The position numbers were made by a program, and so were the translations under genes. 64,000 nucleotides of DNA, from assembly GCF_003248455.1 (NCBI RefSeq), contig NZ_QFNM01000008.1:13537-77536 (forward strand). Reading direction: 5' to 3'. This document shows, one piece after another, positions 34,517-47,354 of this stretch. Numbering within the stretch: position 1 is the first letter of the stretch; each line of letters starts with the position of its first letter. Source of the DNA: Brevundimonas sp. Its GTDB lineage: Bacteria > Pseudomonadota > Alphaproteobacteria > Caulobacterales > Caulobacteraceae. Under the pieces are notes generated by a model. That model was not told where the DNA came from. It did not search any database and saw only the letters and a list, made by a program, of their open reading frames with translations.

Positions 34517-36190
34517 ATGAAAAAGCAAAACCAAGACGAACTCGTTTTCCTGCCGCTGGGCGGCTCGGACGAGGTCGGTATGAACCTGAACGCCTATGGC
34601 TTTGGCCCGGAGGCGAACCGTGAGTGGGTGGTCGTCGATGTCGGCGTCACCTTCGGCGACCTGTCGACGCCGGGCGTGGACGTCATCGTGCCCGATCCCA
34701 CCTATCTGCAGGGCGAGACGATCAAGGGCATCGTCCTGACCCACGCGCATGAAGATCACATCGGCGCGCTGGGCTGGCTGTGGCCGCGCATAAAGGCCCC
34801 GGTCTATGCGACGCCTTTCACCGCCTATCTGATCCGCGACAAGCTGCGCGAGCGCGGCATCCTGGACGAGGTCGAACTGATCGAGGTTCCGCTGGGCGGC
34901 ACGGTCGATATCGGACCGTTCGGCGTCACCTTCGTCAACATGACCCACTCGATCGCCGAGCCCAGCGGCCTGGCCATCGACACGCCGCTGGGCCTCGTGT
35001 TCCACACCGGCGACTGGAAGATCGACGACCAGCCCGTCATCGGCCGGCAGACCGACGCCCCCGCCATCCGCGCCCTGGGCGACGAGGGCGTGCTGGCCAT
35101 GGTCTGCGATTCCACCAATGTCTTCGTGCCGGGCGTCGCCGGGTCCGAGGGCGATGTCGCCGTGGCCCTGTCCAAGCTGATCTCGACCCTGAAGGGCCGC
35201 GTCGCCGTTGGCTGTTTCGCGTCGAACGTCGCGCGCATGGACAGCGTCATCCGCGCGGCCGAGGCCTGCGGCCGTCGCGTGGCCCTGGCCGGGCGGTCGA
35301 TGCACCGGATCACGGCCGCAGCCAAGCACGTCGGCATGTTGCAGGACGTCAAACCCTTCCTGTCCGATGAGGAGGCCCGCGTCTGGCCCGCCGACCAGAT
35401 CCTGTATCTGTGCACGGGCAGCCAGGGCGAGGCGAGGGCCGCGCTGTCGCGCGTCGCCGACGGGACGCACCCGACGGTCAAGCTGGGCCTGGGCGATCAC
35501 TGCATCTTCTCGTCGCGCCAGATTCCGGGCAACGAACTGGCCATCGGCAATCTGCAGGACCGCCTCGCGGACAGGGGCGTGCGCCTTTACACCGAGAAGG
35601 ACCATCCCGGCATCCACGTTTCGGGCCACCCCTGCCGGGACGAACTGAAGCAGATGTACGAATGGGCGCGGCCGCAGATCGCGGTGCCGACCCACGGGGT
35701 GCGTCGCTTCCTGCTGGAACACGCCAACCTGGCCAAGGAGGTCGGGGTCCAGGAGACCGTCACGCCGCGCAACGGCGACATGGTTCGCCTGGCGCCGGGA
35801 CCGGCCCAGATCGTGGACGAGGTTCCCAACGGTCGCCTCTATGTCGATGGCGGGATGCTGGTCACGGAGCAGGGCGAGGCGCTGAAGGAGCGTCGCCACG
35901 CCTCCACCAACGGCGTGCTGATCGTCAGCTTCGCTTTGGACAAGCGCGGGCGCATCGTCAGCGACATCGACATCCGCAGCGTCGGCCTGCCCGGCGACCT
36001 GCAAAAGCCGCTGGGCGACGTTCTGGACGACCTGGCCGAGCGGGTCGAGCAGGTGGTCAAGGGCCTGAAGGGCGAAGCGCTGGAAGACGAGATGGTCATC
36101 GAACAGGCCATTGCGCGCGTGCTGAAAAAGGCCAGCCAGCAGGTCTGGGATCGCCGCCCCATCGTCGAGACGGTCGTCCTGCGCGTCTGA
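34517..36190 (+). CDS. Ribonuclease J
   Basis: 557 residues, metallo-beta-lactamase/beta-CASP RNase with 5'-exonuclease and endonuclease activity in RNA decay and rRNA maturation. Zinc motif HAHEDHIGAL at about residues 75-84, later HSIAEPSGLAI and FHTGDWKID, the beta-CASP region with FASNVARMDSVI and CTGSQGEARAAL, and the C-terminal HVSGHPCRDELKQMYEWARPQIAVPTHG. The C-terminal domain is present. ATG directly abuts the coaX stop, so it is the last gene of the nuo-birA-coaX transcript. Confidence 0.94.
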   Translation: MKKQNQDELVFLPLGGSDEVGMNLNAYGFGPEANREWVVVDVGVTFGDLSTPGVDVIVPDPTYLQGETIKGIVLTHAHEDHIGALGWLWPRIKAPVYATPFTAYLIRDKLRERGILDEVELIEVPLGGTVDIGPFGVTFVNMTHSIAEPSGLAIDTPLGLVFHTGDWKIDDQPVIGRQTDAPAIRALGDEGVLAMVCDSTNVFVPGVAGSEGDVAVALSKLISTLKGRVAVGCFASNVARMDSVIRAAEACGRRVALAGRSMHRITAAAKHVGMLQDVKPFLSDEEARVWPADQILYLCTGSQGEARAALSRVADGTHPTVKLGLGDHCIFSSRQIPGNELAIGNLQDRLADRGVRLYTEKDHPGIHVSGHPCRDELKQMYEWARPQIAVPTHGVRRFLLEHANLAKEVGVQETVTPRNGDMVRLAPGPAQIVDEVPNGRLYVDGGMLVTEQGEALKERRHASTNGVLIVSFALDKRGRIVSDIDIRSVGLPGDLQKPLGDVLDDLAERVEQVVKGLKGEALEDEMVIEQAIARVLKKASQQVWDRRPIVETVVLRV

Positions 36191-36244
36191 TGCAACCTTG
36201 ACCGTTCGGGCGCATTGTCTGCGCTCGAACCCTTGGGGCGCCCG

Positions 36245-37153
36245 ATGTGGAACAAGCCGAACCGCGCGGACCGTGTGTTGGATCGGGTTCGCCATGCCCG
36301 CCATCCGCTGCATGGCTGGCGGCGCTGGGCGGTGATCGCGGGGCAGGGCCTGGCGGGATTCGTCGTGCTGTTCGCCCTGGTCAATCTGACGCTCAGCCTG
36401 TCGACCTTTCGCGGCGAAGACCCGTTCACCCGCACGGTGCACGAATTGCGCGTGCTGTGGTTCAGCCCGCCGCCCGGCCAGCCGATGCCGCCGGGCGCCT
36501 TTCCGACCGTCTATGGCCGCGATCTGGGGCCGGCGCCCGACACCGCCGCCATCCATGCCTTTCTGGAGCGCGAGGCCGAGGACGGCGTCTTCCTGCTGGA
36601 CCATGTGATGGTCGATCGGGTCCTGAAGCTGAACGGCCGGGTCGACGCCCGCAGCCTGCCGGTCGGCGTCTATGTCGGCGCCCACGCCCTGGGGCCCGAC
36701 GGTCTGCCTTTCGTGCCGGTGACGAAGTTCCTAGCGCACTATCTTCTGTTTCCGCGCCACGCCTATATTCTGGTCGTGCCCGAGCAGGGGCCGGCCATCG
36801 CCTTTTCGGCCAGCCAGAACGCCAAGTTCGGCATCGACATCCATCCCGACCGCCTGTCCGCCGAAGTCGCGCCCTTCACGCCGGAAGCCTACGACTTTCC
36901 CAGTTCGGGCGAGGCGCTGCACGAAATGACGCGCATCACCGACGATCCCGCGCGGGTCGCCGGCGCGGTCGGGGCGCTGAAAGGAGCGCAGGCGCGGCTG
37001 GAGAAGGAAGGCCTGACCTATGGCCTGCTGGCGCCCAACTCCAATACGGCGGTCGGTTGCGTGCTCCAGGGATCGGGCGCCATCACCGAGCAGGCGCGGT
37101 CGTCCATCCTGCTGGCCCTGCGCGCGCCGGGCTTCGGCGCCCGATGCGATTAG
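36245..37153 (+). CDS. Single-span membrane protein of unknown function
   Basis: 302 residues from ATG 36245 (an in-frame ATG at 36215 is less likely; GGGGCG sits before 36245). Basic N-terminus, one membrane span at about 28-50 (AVIAGQGLAGFVVLFALVNLTL), then a periplasmic domain of about 250 residues. The domain contains GVYVGAHALGPDGLPFVP and TYGLLAPNSNTAVGCVLQGSG; the second segment, with N and C, could be an active-site-like loop, but I cannot name a family. It stands alone between RNase J and the DUF1467 gene. Confidence 0.75.
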   Translation: MWNKPNRADRVLDRVRHARHPLHGWRRWAVIAGQGLAGFVVLFALVNLTLSLSTFRGEDPFTRTVHELRVLWFSPPPGQPMPPGAFPTVYGRDLGPAPDTAAIHAFLEREAEDGVFLLDHVMVDRVLKLNGRVDARSLPVGVYVGAHALGPDGLPFVPVTKFLAHYLLFPRHAYILVVPEQGPAIAFSASQNAKFGIDIHPDRLSAEVAPFTPEAYDFPSSGEALHEMTRITDDPARVAGAVGALKGAQARLEKEGLTYGLLAPNSNTAVGCVLQGSGAITEQARSSILLALRAPGFGARCD

Positions 37154-37278
37154 CGGTCGCGACAAGGTCGCCGGTTCGGCTATAGGCGGGGCTGTGGCTG
37201 CATACCCGCCTGCTGCGTCCGACTGGCGCGACGGCCAGGGCTTGTCGGTCTTCTGTCGGCAATCTTGCGAGGTCCGTC

Positions 37279-37545
37279 ATGCCTATCGGCCCCCTGACCA
37301 TGATCGGCATCTACATCATCGTCTGGTGGACGGTGCTGTTCGCGGTTTTGCCGCTCGGCACGGCGCACGAAACGCACGAGCCGCCGACCGACGGCGCCCA
37401 ATGGGGAGCGCCCGCGACGCCCAATTTGAAAAAGAAGTTCCTGACCACCACCTGGGTCGCCGCCATCGTCTGGGCCTTCGTCATGGTGCTGATCTTCACC
37501 GGCTGGCTGCCGCTGCCCGACTTCTCCAGCGCCCCGGCGGTCTAA
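37279..37545 (+). CDS. DUF1467 family membrane protein
   Basis: 88 residues with two membrane spans. N-terminal IYIIVWWTVLFAVLPLG and the loop GAPATPNLKKKFLTTTW followed by FVMVLIFTGWLPL match the DUF1467 family, common in alphaproteobacteria and usually found upstream of proS. Role unknown. Confidence 0.88.
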   Translation: MPIGPLTMIGIYIIVWWTVLFAVLPLGTAHETHEPPTDGAQWGAPATPNLKKKFLTTTWVAAIVWAFVMVLIFTGWLPLPDFSSAPAV

Positions 37546-37623
37546 ACCGCGCAACCGGCCTAGCTTTCGCCCCGGTCCAGCGGCTAAAGCCTTGGTTCGT
37601 CTCTACGCCTAGGATTCAAGACC

Positions 37624-38940
37624 ATGCGCTTGTCGCGCTATTTTCTGCCCACGCTGAAGGAAGCCCCGTCGGACGCCCAGATCGTGTCGCACCAGCTGAT
37701 GCTGCGCGCCGGGATGATCAAGCAGGAGGCCGCCGGCATCTACGCCTGGCTGCCGCTGGGTCTGAAGGTGCTGCGCAAGATCGAGCAGATCGTACGTGAA
37801 GAGCAGATGCGGGCCGGCGCCGTCGAACTGCTGATGCCGACCCTTCAACTGGCCGATCTGTGGCGGGAGTCGGGACGGTACGACGCCTATGGCCCCGAAA
37901 TGCTGCGCATTACCGACCGGCACGAGCGCGAACTGCTGTACGGCCCCACCAACGAGGAGATGATCACCGACATCTTCCGGGCCTATGTGAAGTCATACAA
38001 ATCCCTGCCGCTGAACCTGTTTCATATCCAGTGGAAGTTCCGCGACGAGCGCCGCCCGCGTTTCGGCGTCATGCGCGGCCGCGAATTCCTGATGAAGGAC
38101 GCCTATTCCTTCGACCTGGATGAGGCTTCGGCCCGTGTCGCCTACAATCGGATGTTTACGGCCTATCTGAACACCTTCGCCCGCATCGGCTTGAAGGCCG
38201 TGCCGATGCGCGCCGACACCGGCCCCATCGGCGGCGACCTGAGCCACGAGTTCATCGTCCTGGCCGAAACCGGCGAGAGCGAGGTCTTCTGCGACCGCAA
38301 ACTCGTCGAGATGCCCGCGCCCGGCGACGATTTCAGCCCGGAAGCCGTGCAGGCCGTCTTCGACGAACGCACCGCCCTCTACGCCGCCACCGAAGAGATG
38401 CACGACCCGGCCCGGTTCGAGGCCGAGACAGCGGAGGGCGACCGCCTGTCGGCGCGCGGCATCGAGGTCGGGCACATCTTCTATTTCGGCACGAAATACT
38501 CCGCCCCGATGAAGGCCAAGGTCGCAGGGCCGGATGGCCAGGACGCCGAGGTCCATATGGGCAGCTATGGCGTGGGCGTCTCGCGCCTGCTGGGCGCCAT
38601 CATCGAGGCCAGCCATGACGACGGCGGCATCATCTGGCCGGACGCCGTAGCTCCGTTCGACGTGGTCGTGATCAATCTGCGCGCCAATGACGAAGCCGTC
38701 TCTGCCGCATGCGAGGACGCCGTCGCCCAGCTGGAGAAGCTCGGCAAGGACGTGCTGTACGACGACACAGACGAGCGTCCGGGCGGCAAGTTCGCCACCG
38801 CCGATCTGATCGGCGTGCCGTGGCAACTGACCATCGGTCCCAAGGGACTGGCGGACGGCGTGGTCGAGCTGAAGCGTCGCGCTACCGGCGAGAAGGTTTC
38901 CGTGCCGCTCGCAGAAGCTATCGAAAGGCTGACCGCTTGA
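37624..38940 (+). CDS. proS: Prolyl-tRNA synthetase, short alphaproteobacterial form
   Basis: 438 residues. Class II motif 1 around QEAAGIYAWLPLGLKVLRKI, motif 2 FRDERRPRFGVMRGREFLMKDAYSFD, and motif 3 region GSYGVGVSRLLGAIIE, followed by the anticodon-binding domain. It lacks the large editing insertion (INS) that makes E. coli ProS about 570 residues, which is normal for this group. The stop overlaps the TTG start of lolC. Confidence 0.96.
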   Translation: MRLSRYFLPTLKEAPSDAQIVSHQLMLRAGMIKQEAAGIYAWLPLGLKVLRKIEQIVREEQMRAGAVELLMPTLQLADLWRESGRYDAYGPEMLRITDRHERELLYGPTNEEMITDIFRAYVKSYKSLPLNLFHIQWKFRDERRPRFGVMRGREFLMKDAYSFDLDEASARVAYNRMFTAYLNTFARIGLKAVPMRADTGPIGGDLSHEFIVLAETGESEVFCDRKLVEMPAPGDDFSPEAVQAVFDERTALYAATEEMHDPARFEAETAEGDRLSARGIEVGHIFYFGTKYSAPMKAKVAGPDGQDAEVHMGSYGVGVSRLLGAIIEASHDDGGIIWPDAVAPFDVVVINLRANDEAVSAACEDAVAQLEKLGKDVLYDDTDERPGGKFATADLIGVPWQLTIGPKGLADGVVELKRRATGEKVSVPLAEAIERLTA

Positions 38941-40215
38941 GCCTGCCGTCCCGTCCGTCCGGCGCCTTCTCCGCCTGGGAGATCGGCCTGGCCCTTCGCT
39001 ATCTGCGCGCCAAGCGCAAGGAGGGCGGCGTCGCCACCATCGCCGTCATCAGCTTCATCGGCATCATGCTGGCCGTCGCCGTGCTGATCAGCGTGATGAG
39101 CATCATGTCCGGTTTTCGTTCGGAACTGCTCAGCCGGATGCTGGCCTTCAACGGTCATATGTATGTGCAGGGTCCGGTTTTGACATCGCCGGACCGAGAC
39201 GCGGTCCTGAAGAAGATCGAGGCGATACCGGGCGTCTACAGCGTCAACCCCCTGAACGAAGCTCAAAGCCTGATCCGCGTAGGCAACTTCACGACGGGTG
39301 TGATGGTCAAGGGTATCCGCCCACAGGATCTGGCCAAAACGCAGTACGTTTTTGACAGCCTGTCGCCCCAGGAGCGCGCTAGCTTCGGTCAGGGTGCGTA
39401 TGGCGGCGACCGGGTGTTGATCGGCGCCGCTTTGGCGAACTCATTGGGGCTGCGTGTTGGCGACGCCATCACCGTCTATTCGCCCACCGGCGCCGACAGC
39501 GCCTTCGGCAACCTCGGCGGATTGGAAAAGACCTATTTCGTGGGCGGATTGTTCCGTTCGGGAGCGGCCGATTACGACCGTGCCTTCATGTTCATGCCCT
39601 TGGAGCAGCAGCAGCTCTTCTTCGGCAAGGAAGGCGTCTGGGACGCCATCGAGATCAAGGTCGACGATCCCGATCAGGTCGGCGCCCTGACCCCCGCCAT
39701 CCGCGACGCGGCCGGCCCCGGCTCGGTCGTCAGCGACTGGCGCGAGCGCCTGGCCGCCTTCTACGGCGCGCTGAAGGTCGAGCGGGTGGCCATGAGCATC
39801 ATTCTGGGTCTGGTCGTCGCCATCGCCGCCATGAACATCATTTCCGGCATCGTCATGCTTGTGAAGAACAAGGGGCGGGATATCGCCATCCTGCGGACCA
39901 TCGGCGCCAGCCCGTCGGCCATCCTGCGCGTCTTCTTCATGGCCGGCGCCATGATCGGGGTCGCGGGCACCCTGGCGGGCCTGCTGCTGGGTCTGCTGTT
40001 CTGCTGGAACATCGGCTCGATCCAGCATTTCCTGGAATGGGCGTTGCAGACCAAGCTGTTCGATTCCGACGTCTATATGCTGGACGCCATTCCCGCGCTG
40101 GTGGACCCGATGGACGTGACCTGGGTGGCTTTCTGGTCGCTGCTGATGAGTTGTATCGCCAGTCTGCCGCCGTCATGGACCGCGTCGCGGATCGATCCCG
40201 TTGAGGCGCTCCGGT

Positions 40216-40223
<8 letters not shown>
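38937..40223 (+). CDS. lolC: Lipoprotein-releasing ABC transporter permease LolC/E
   Basis: 428 residues with a TTG start at 38937 overlapping the proS stop. One N-terminal span (TIAVISFIGIMLAVAVLISVMS) after the cytoplasmic EIGLALRYLRAKRKEGG, a large periplasmic domain, and three C-terminal spans with the FtsX/MacB fold (LVVAIAAMNIISGIVMLVKNKGRDIAILRTIGAS). It extracts lipoproteins from the inner membrane for LolA. Only one permease gene is present, so it would form a homodimer or LolF-type transporter with LolD. Confidence 0.93.
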
Positions 40224-40920
<697 letters not shown>

Positions 40921-40963
40921 TCTGCGGATAGCGGTCGTCCCCAGCGTGGCGTCCTGTCCTGGC

Positions 40964-41518
40964 TCAGGAATAGGTCGGCGACAGCAGATCGATTTCAGGC
41001 GTCGGGTCTGCGTCGCCTCCAGCCTTTTCTTCGAACGGCGACCAGGTCTCGGCCAAGGCCGCAACTGAACCGATGACGCCGGCGTCGGCCTCGGCTTGGC
41101 GCAATGCGGTCCAGGACAAAAAGGCCAGCAGCCGCGCGCCATCGCATGGCTGGCGTTGCATCGCCGTCTCCAGCCACGCCGTTTCTGCGGGCCGGAGCAA
41201 AGGCGAAACCAGCCCCGGCGTCGAGAACAGCCGGCGCTCGGTCGATGCTTTCCTCCATAGAAGGGAGGTCAGGACGTGCGGCGCCTCCGTGATGACGTCC
41301 TGGAACCGCGCGACGGCGGCGGGCGCGCCTTCGACGCCGCAAAGGCCGCCGCCGCCGCTGAAGATCAAGGCGCCGGATAGACCGCCCCGGCGCGCCTTGG
41401 CGGAAACGAAACGGCGGATATCCGGCCACGCCGGAGCTTCGGCGTCATGCTGCAACACGATCACGGCCGCTTCCTGGCTCGCGGCCGGAGAGGCGGGGCA
41501 GTGGGATCGCGACGTCAT
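40964..41518 (-). CDS. BLUF-like protein with degenerate flavin site
   Basis: 184 residues. The first 110 have the layout of a BLUF blue-light domain: strand AVIVLQHD, helix IRRFVSAKARRGG, strand LSGALIFSGGG, then LCGVEGAPAAVARFQDVI and PHVLTSLLWRKASTERRLF. In BLUF domains the third strand carries F-x-Q-x-LEG with the light-switching Gln; here Cys stands in that position, and the N-terminal Tyr and the Asn at the flavin pocket are not evident. The remaining 70 residues are helical. Flavin photochemistry is therefore unlikely, but a BLUF-fold signalling role is possible. Convergent with lolD and divergent from an orphan response regulator. Confidence 0.5.
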   Translation of the reverse strand: MTSRSHCPASPAASQEAAVIVLQHDAEAPAWPDIRRFVSAKARRGGLSGALIFSGGGGLCGVEGAPAAVARFQDVITEAPHVLTSLLWRKASTERRLFSTPGLVSPLLRPAETAWLETAMQRQPCDGARLLAFLSWTALRQAEADAGVIGSVAALAETWSPFEEKAGGDADPTPEIDLLSPTYS

Positions 41519-41605
41519 CCGTCATCGCTTAACCGAGCCTAAAATCTGTTCAACTGCGTGTGACTACGAGGTTCCTCGACGGCATTGGCGCTGTATTCTG
41601 GCGAT

Positions 41606-42295
41606 ATGCGAACGACGACGAACGCCATGACGGATTCCATGGCGCCAAAAGACAAGCGCCCCGAAACGGACGCCGACCCGGCCTTCGCTCCAAACAGCCA
41701 GGGTGACTCCCGTTTCGAAATCGTCGTGATCGACGACGACGCGCTGATCCTTGAGGTGACGCTGCTGACTTTCCGCGAGGCCGGGTATTCGGCTGTGGGA
41801 TTCAGCGATCCGCTGGACGCCCTGATGTGGGCGTCCGACGCCGATCCGACGCTGATCGTTGTCGATCTGAAGCTGCCGGGGATCGAGGGACTGGACCTGG
41901 TCAGCGCCTTCTGCGCCTTCGGCCGTCATGCGGTGATCTTGGTCAGCGCCTACGTCGATGTGCTGACGACCGTGGACGCCATGCGGCTTGGAGTCGACAA
42001 CGTTCTAACCAAGCCCGCCCCGCCCGAGCGTCTCTTGACGGCCGCGGCGCATGCGTTGGACGCGCTGTCGCGCGCGCCGCGACAGGATCAAATGACCTTC
42101 ACCCGTCGGGAGCGTCAGGTGGCGGAGTTCATCGTGGCCGGTCGCACCACGAAACAGATCGCCCAGGCCCTGGCGCTCAGTCCCCGCACGGTGGAGTTCT
42201 TTCGCGCCAGCCTTTTGCGCAAAACCCAGTCCCCCAACTCCGCCGCCCTGGCCTCGGCCCTGACGCGGCTGGGCTTCGTCGCCACCGACGCTTGA
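41606..42295 (+). CDS. Orphan response regulator, receiver plus LuxR/FixJ-type HTH
   Basis: About 229 residues. Receiver domain with acidic pair IDDDA, phospho-acceptor Asp in IVVDLKLPG, Ser in LVSAY and Lys in LTKPAPP. A FixJ/NarL-type helix-turn-helix follows (FTRRERQVAEFIVAGRTTKQIAQALALSPRTVEFFRASLLRK). The start is uncertain among ATG 41585, 41606 and 41627; the first 35 residues are not conserved in any case. No histidine kinase is adjacent. Its stop codon overlaps the promoter of the SOS-controlled small gene. Divergent from the BLUF-like gene across a gap of 66-87 bp, which may mean shared control. Confidence 0.88.
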   Translation: MRTTTNAMTDSMAPKDKRPETDADPAFAPNSQGDSRFEIVVIDDDALILEVTLLTFREAGYSAVGFSDPLDALMWASDADPTLIVVDLKLPGIEGLDLVSAFCAFGRHAVILVSAYVDVLTTVDAMRLGVDNVLTKPAPPERLLTAAAHALDALSRAPRQDQMTFTRRERQVAEFIVAGRTTKQIAQALALSPRTVEFFRASLLRKTQSPNSAALASALTRLGFVATDA

Positions 42296-42320
42296 CGAGA
42301 ACGCATAGAGAACATAGAAC
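42292..42320 (+). promoter_or_regulatory. Probable promoter of the SOS-induced small membrane protein
   Basis: TTGACG (42292-42297), 17-bp spacer, TAGAAC (42315-42320, four of six matches to TATAAT). Transcription would start near 42327, within the second LexA box, leaving a leader of about 26 nt. Confidence 0.6.
42299..42313 (+). promoter_or_regulatory. LexA box 1 (perfect GAAC-N7-GAAC)
   Basis: GAAC-GCATAGA-GAAC, exact match to the reverse complement of the alphaproteobacterial consensus GTTC-N7-GTTC. It lies in the spacer between the -35 and -10 elements. Confidence 0.85.
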
Positions 42321-42331
42321 AGACGGAGAAC
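42317..42331 (+). promoter_or_regulatory. LexA box 2 (perfect GAAC-N7-GAAC)
   Basis: GAAC-AGACGGA-GAAC, exact consensus, 18 bp centre to centre from box 1. It covers the -10 element and the likely transcription start. Two perfect boxes imply tight repression until DNA damage. Confidence 0.88.
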
Positions 42332-42352
42332 AGTTGCGAGGTCGGAAAAGCC

Positions 42353-42448
42353 ATGCCGCGTTTGGTGAGGGATATGTTGTCGCTGGCTTGCTGCGGCGGC
42401 TTCGTCTGGATGGTGTGGAGCCTGGCCTTCAGCGTCGCCTCCGCCTGA
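42353..42448 (+). CDS. sidA: SidA-like SOS-induced small membrane protein (candidate cell-division inhibitor)
   Basis: 31 codons, below usual gene-finder limits. The peptide has a basic N-terminus (MPRLVRDM) and one hydrophobic span with CCGGFVWMVWSLAF, ending in a stop at 42446. It lies 21 bp after two perfect LexA boxes and directly before dnaE. Known: Caulobacter crescentus SidA is a 29-residue inner-membrane peptide, SOS-induced, that stops division through the FtsW/FtsN step; from memory its gene lies close to dnaE. Size, predicted membrane topology, control and position therefore match; sequence identity was not tested. It starts after GAGG at 42338-42341. Alternative: another SOS small membrane peptide. 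A chance frame is unlikely given the boxes and leader. Confidence 0.75.
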   Translation: MPRLVRDMLSLACCGGFVWMVWSLAFSVASA

Positions 42449-42599
42449 CGGCGGGGCGACCTCTCAGCTGAAGGCGCTCCTTCTGGATTCCTTCTGGATA
42501 TCGTCCCCGGCTGGGGACGAACGCGCCTCGCATATGGCCCGCGACGTTCGGTCGGTGCAGGATGGGGCGCGGGCCTTGCGTCCAGCAAGCGGAGATCCA

Positions 42600-46063
<3,464 letters not shown>

Positions 46064-46064
<1 letters not shown>

Positions 46065-46555
46065 TGGTCGGCGGTCTTCTGGCGTTCGCCCTATTTCTGT
46101 CTCCGCCGCAGATCGACCCTGCAGCGGCGCAATCCGTCCCAACCCAAGGCGCCGCCATGTCTCACGCTATCGGAACCTTCGACGTTCAGATCACGCCCAT
46201 CGCCGCGGAGGCGGACGCGTCTGCCGAGGCGCACGGTCGACTGCGGATCGCCAAGACCTTTCACGGCGACATCGAAGGAGTCGGTGTGGGCGAGATGCTT
46301 GCCGTCCGAGACGGTTCGTCGGGCGCCTATGTGGCCATGGAGCGCGTGACAGGGACGATAGACGGTCGAAGCGGCGGCTTCTCGCTCGTTCATCGCGGGA
46401 TCATGGACGCCGGTGCGCAGACATTGCTGATCACCATCGTTCCCGGGTCGGGCAGCGGGGACCTGATAGGCGTAAGCGGCGTCTTTCATCTGACCTTAGC
46501 TGATGGCGAGCACCGCTACGACCTTGAATACAGCCTGCCCGACACCGCGCCATGA
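46064..46555 (+). CDS. DUF3224 domain protein, probably exported
   Basis: 163 residues. Core from about residue 35 matches DUF3224: GTFDVQITPIAAE, GRLRIAKTFHGDIEGVGVGEML, GAYVAMERVTGTIDGRSGGFSLVHRGIMD, and ITIVPGSGSGDLIGVSG. Barrel-like lipocalin fold expected, function unknown. The ATG at 46064 shares a base with the dnaE stop and adds a hydrophobic segment (GGLLAFALFLSPPQIDPAAA) that may be a signal peptide without a basic N-terminus. An ATG at 46157 would give a cytoplasmic form, the more common state in this family. Confidence 0.8.
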
Positions 46556-46639
46556 GCGCCGGTTAAAGGCTAAGCTTATGAATTCACGGAACCTCACAGG
46601 CGCGTGATGAGTTTGGTCAGTCCATAGGGAGACTGTTCC

Positions 46640-47236
46640 ATGAAATATCTCGCCATCGCCAGCGTCGCCTCGCTGGCCCTTCTCGCAGCCTGCAACCAGG
46701 GCGGCGACAGCGCCGGTCAGAACGCCAACGAAGCGGTCAACGCCACGCAGGACGCCACCTCCGGGGTCGTCGGCCAGACTTCGGCCATGACCATGGGCGC
46801 CAACACCGTCGAAGGTTTCGTCACCGGCCTGGGCGTCAGCAATATGTATGAGCTGGAAGCGGCCAAGATCGCCGCCGCCAAATCGACCAACGCCGACGTC
46901 AAGGCCCTCGCCGCGATGATCACCAAGGACCACACCGCAGCCGGCGAAAAGCTGGGAACGGCCGTCGCAGCCGCTGGTCCGAACGTGACCATACCGACCG
47001 CCTTGGACCAGCGTCGCCAGGGGCTGATCGACAATCTGAACGCCGCCACGCCCGGCGATTTCGACAAGGTCTATCTGAACCAGCAGGTCGCGGCGCATAA
47101 CGAGGCCCTGACCCTGCTGAACGGTTTCGCAGGCAATACGGACGCGCCGGCCCTGTCGACCTTGGCCCGCGAACTGATCGCCCCGGTGACGATGCACCGC
47201 GATCGCGCTCAGGCGCTGCTGGATGCGATGAAATAG
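46640..47236 (+). CDS. DUF4142 lipoprotein
   Basis: 198 residues. Lipoprotein signal MKYLAIASVASLALLAAC with Cys18 as the lipid-modified residue. The mature domain is a ferritin-like four-helix DUF4142 protein (VSNMYELEAAKIAAAKSTNADVKALAAMITKDHTAAGEKL, then AHNEALTLLNGFA). These are found in the periplasm or outer membrane; function unknown, some are linked to stress. Monocistronic with its own terminator at 47261-47289. Confidence 0.87.
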   Translation: MKYLAIASVASLALLAACNQGGDSAGQNANEAVNATQDATSGVVGQTSAMTMGANTVEGFVTGLGVSNMYELEAAKIAAAKSTNADVKALAAMITKDHTAAGEKLGTAVAAAGPNVTIPTALDQRRQGLIDNLNAATPGDFDKVYLNQQVAAHNEALTLLNGFAGNTDAPALSTLARELIAPVTMHRDRAQALLDAMK

Positions 47237-47260
47237 TCGCGTCTTGACAACGTGAAGCGG

Positions 47261-47289
47261 AAGGCGGTCTCGGAAGAGGCCGCCTTTTT
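47261..47289 (+). terminator. Intrinsic terminator after the DUF4142 gene
   Basis: AAGGCGGTCTC / GAGGCCGCCTT stem with one weak pair, short loop and a run of five T residues. Lies 24 bp after the stop. Confidence 0.85.
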
Positions 47290-47354
47290 GCTGTCGCCCA
47301 TGCCGCGATCGTGGGGCGGCGCTTGCTATTGCGGCTTATCCCGCCTACATGGCC

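Noticed and set aside
33464..36685. 1073-codon minus-strand frame across birA, coaX and RNase J
   Set aside because: Antisense shadow of three confident genes, rich in Asp/Gly/Ala/His without family features.
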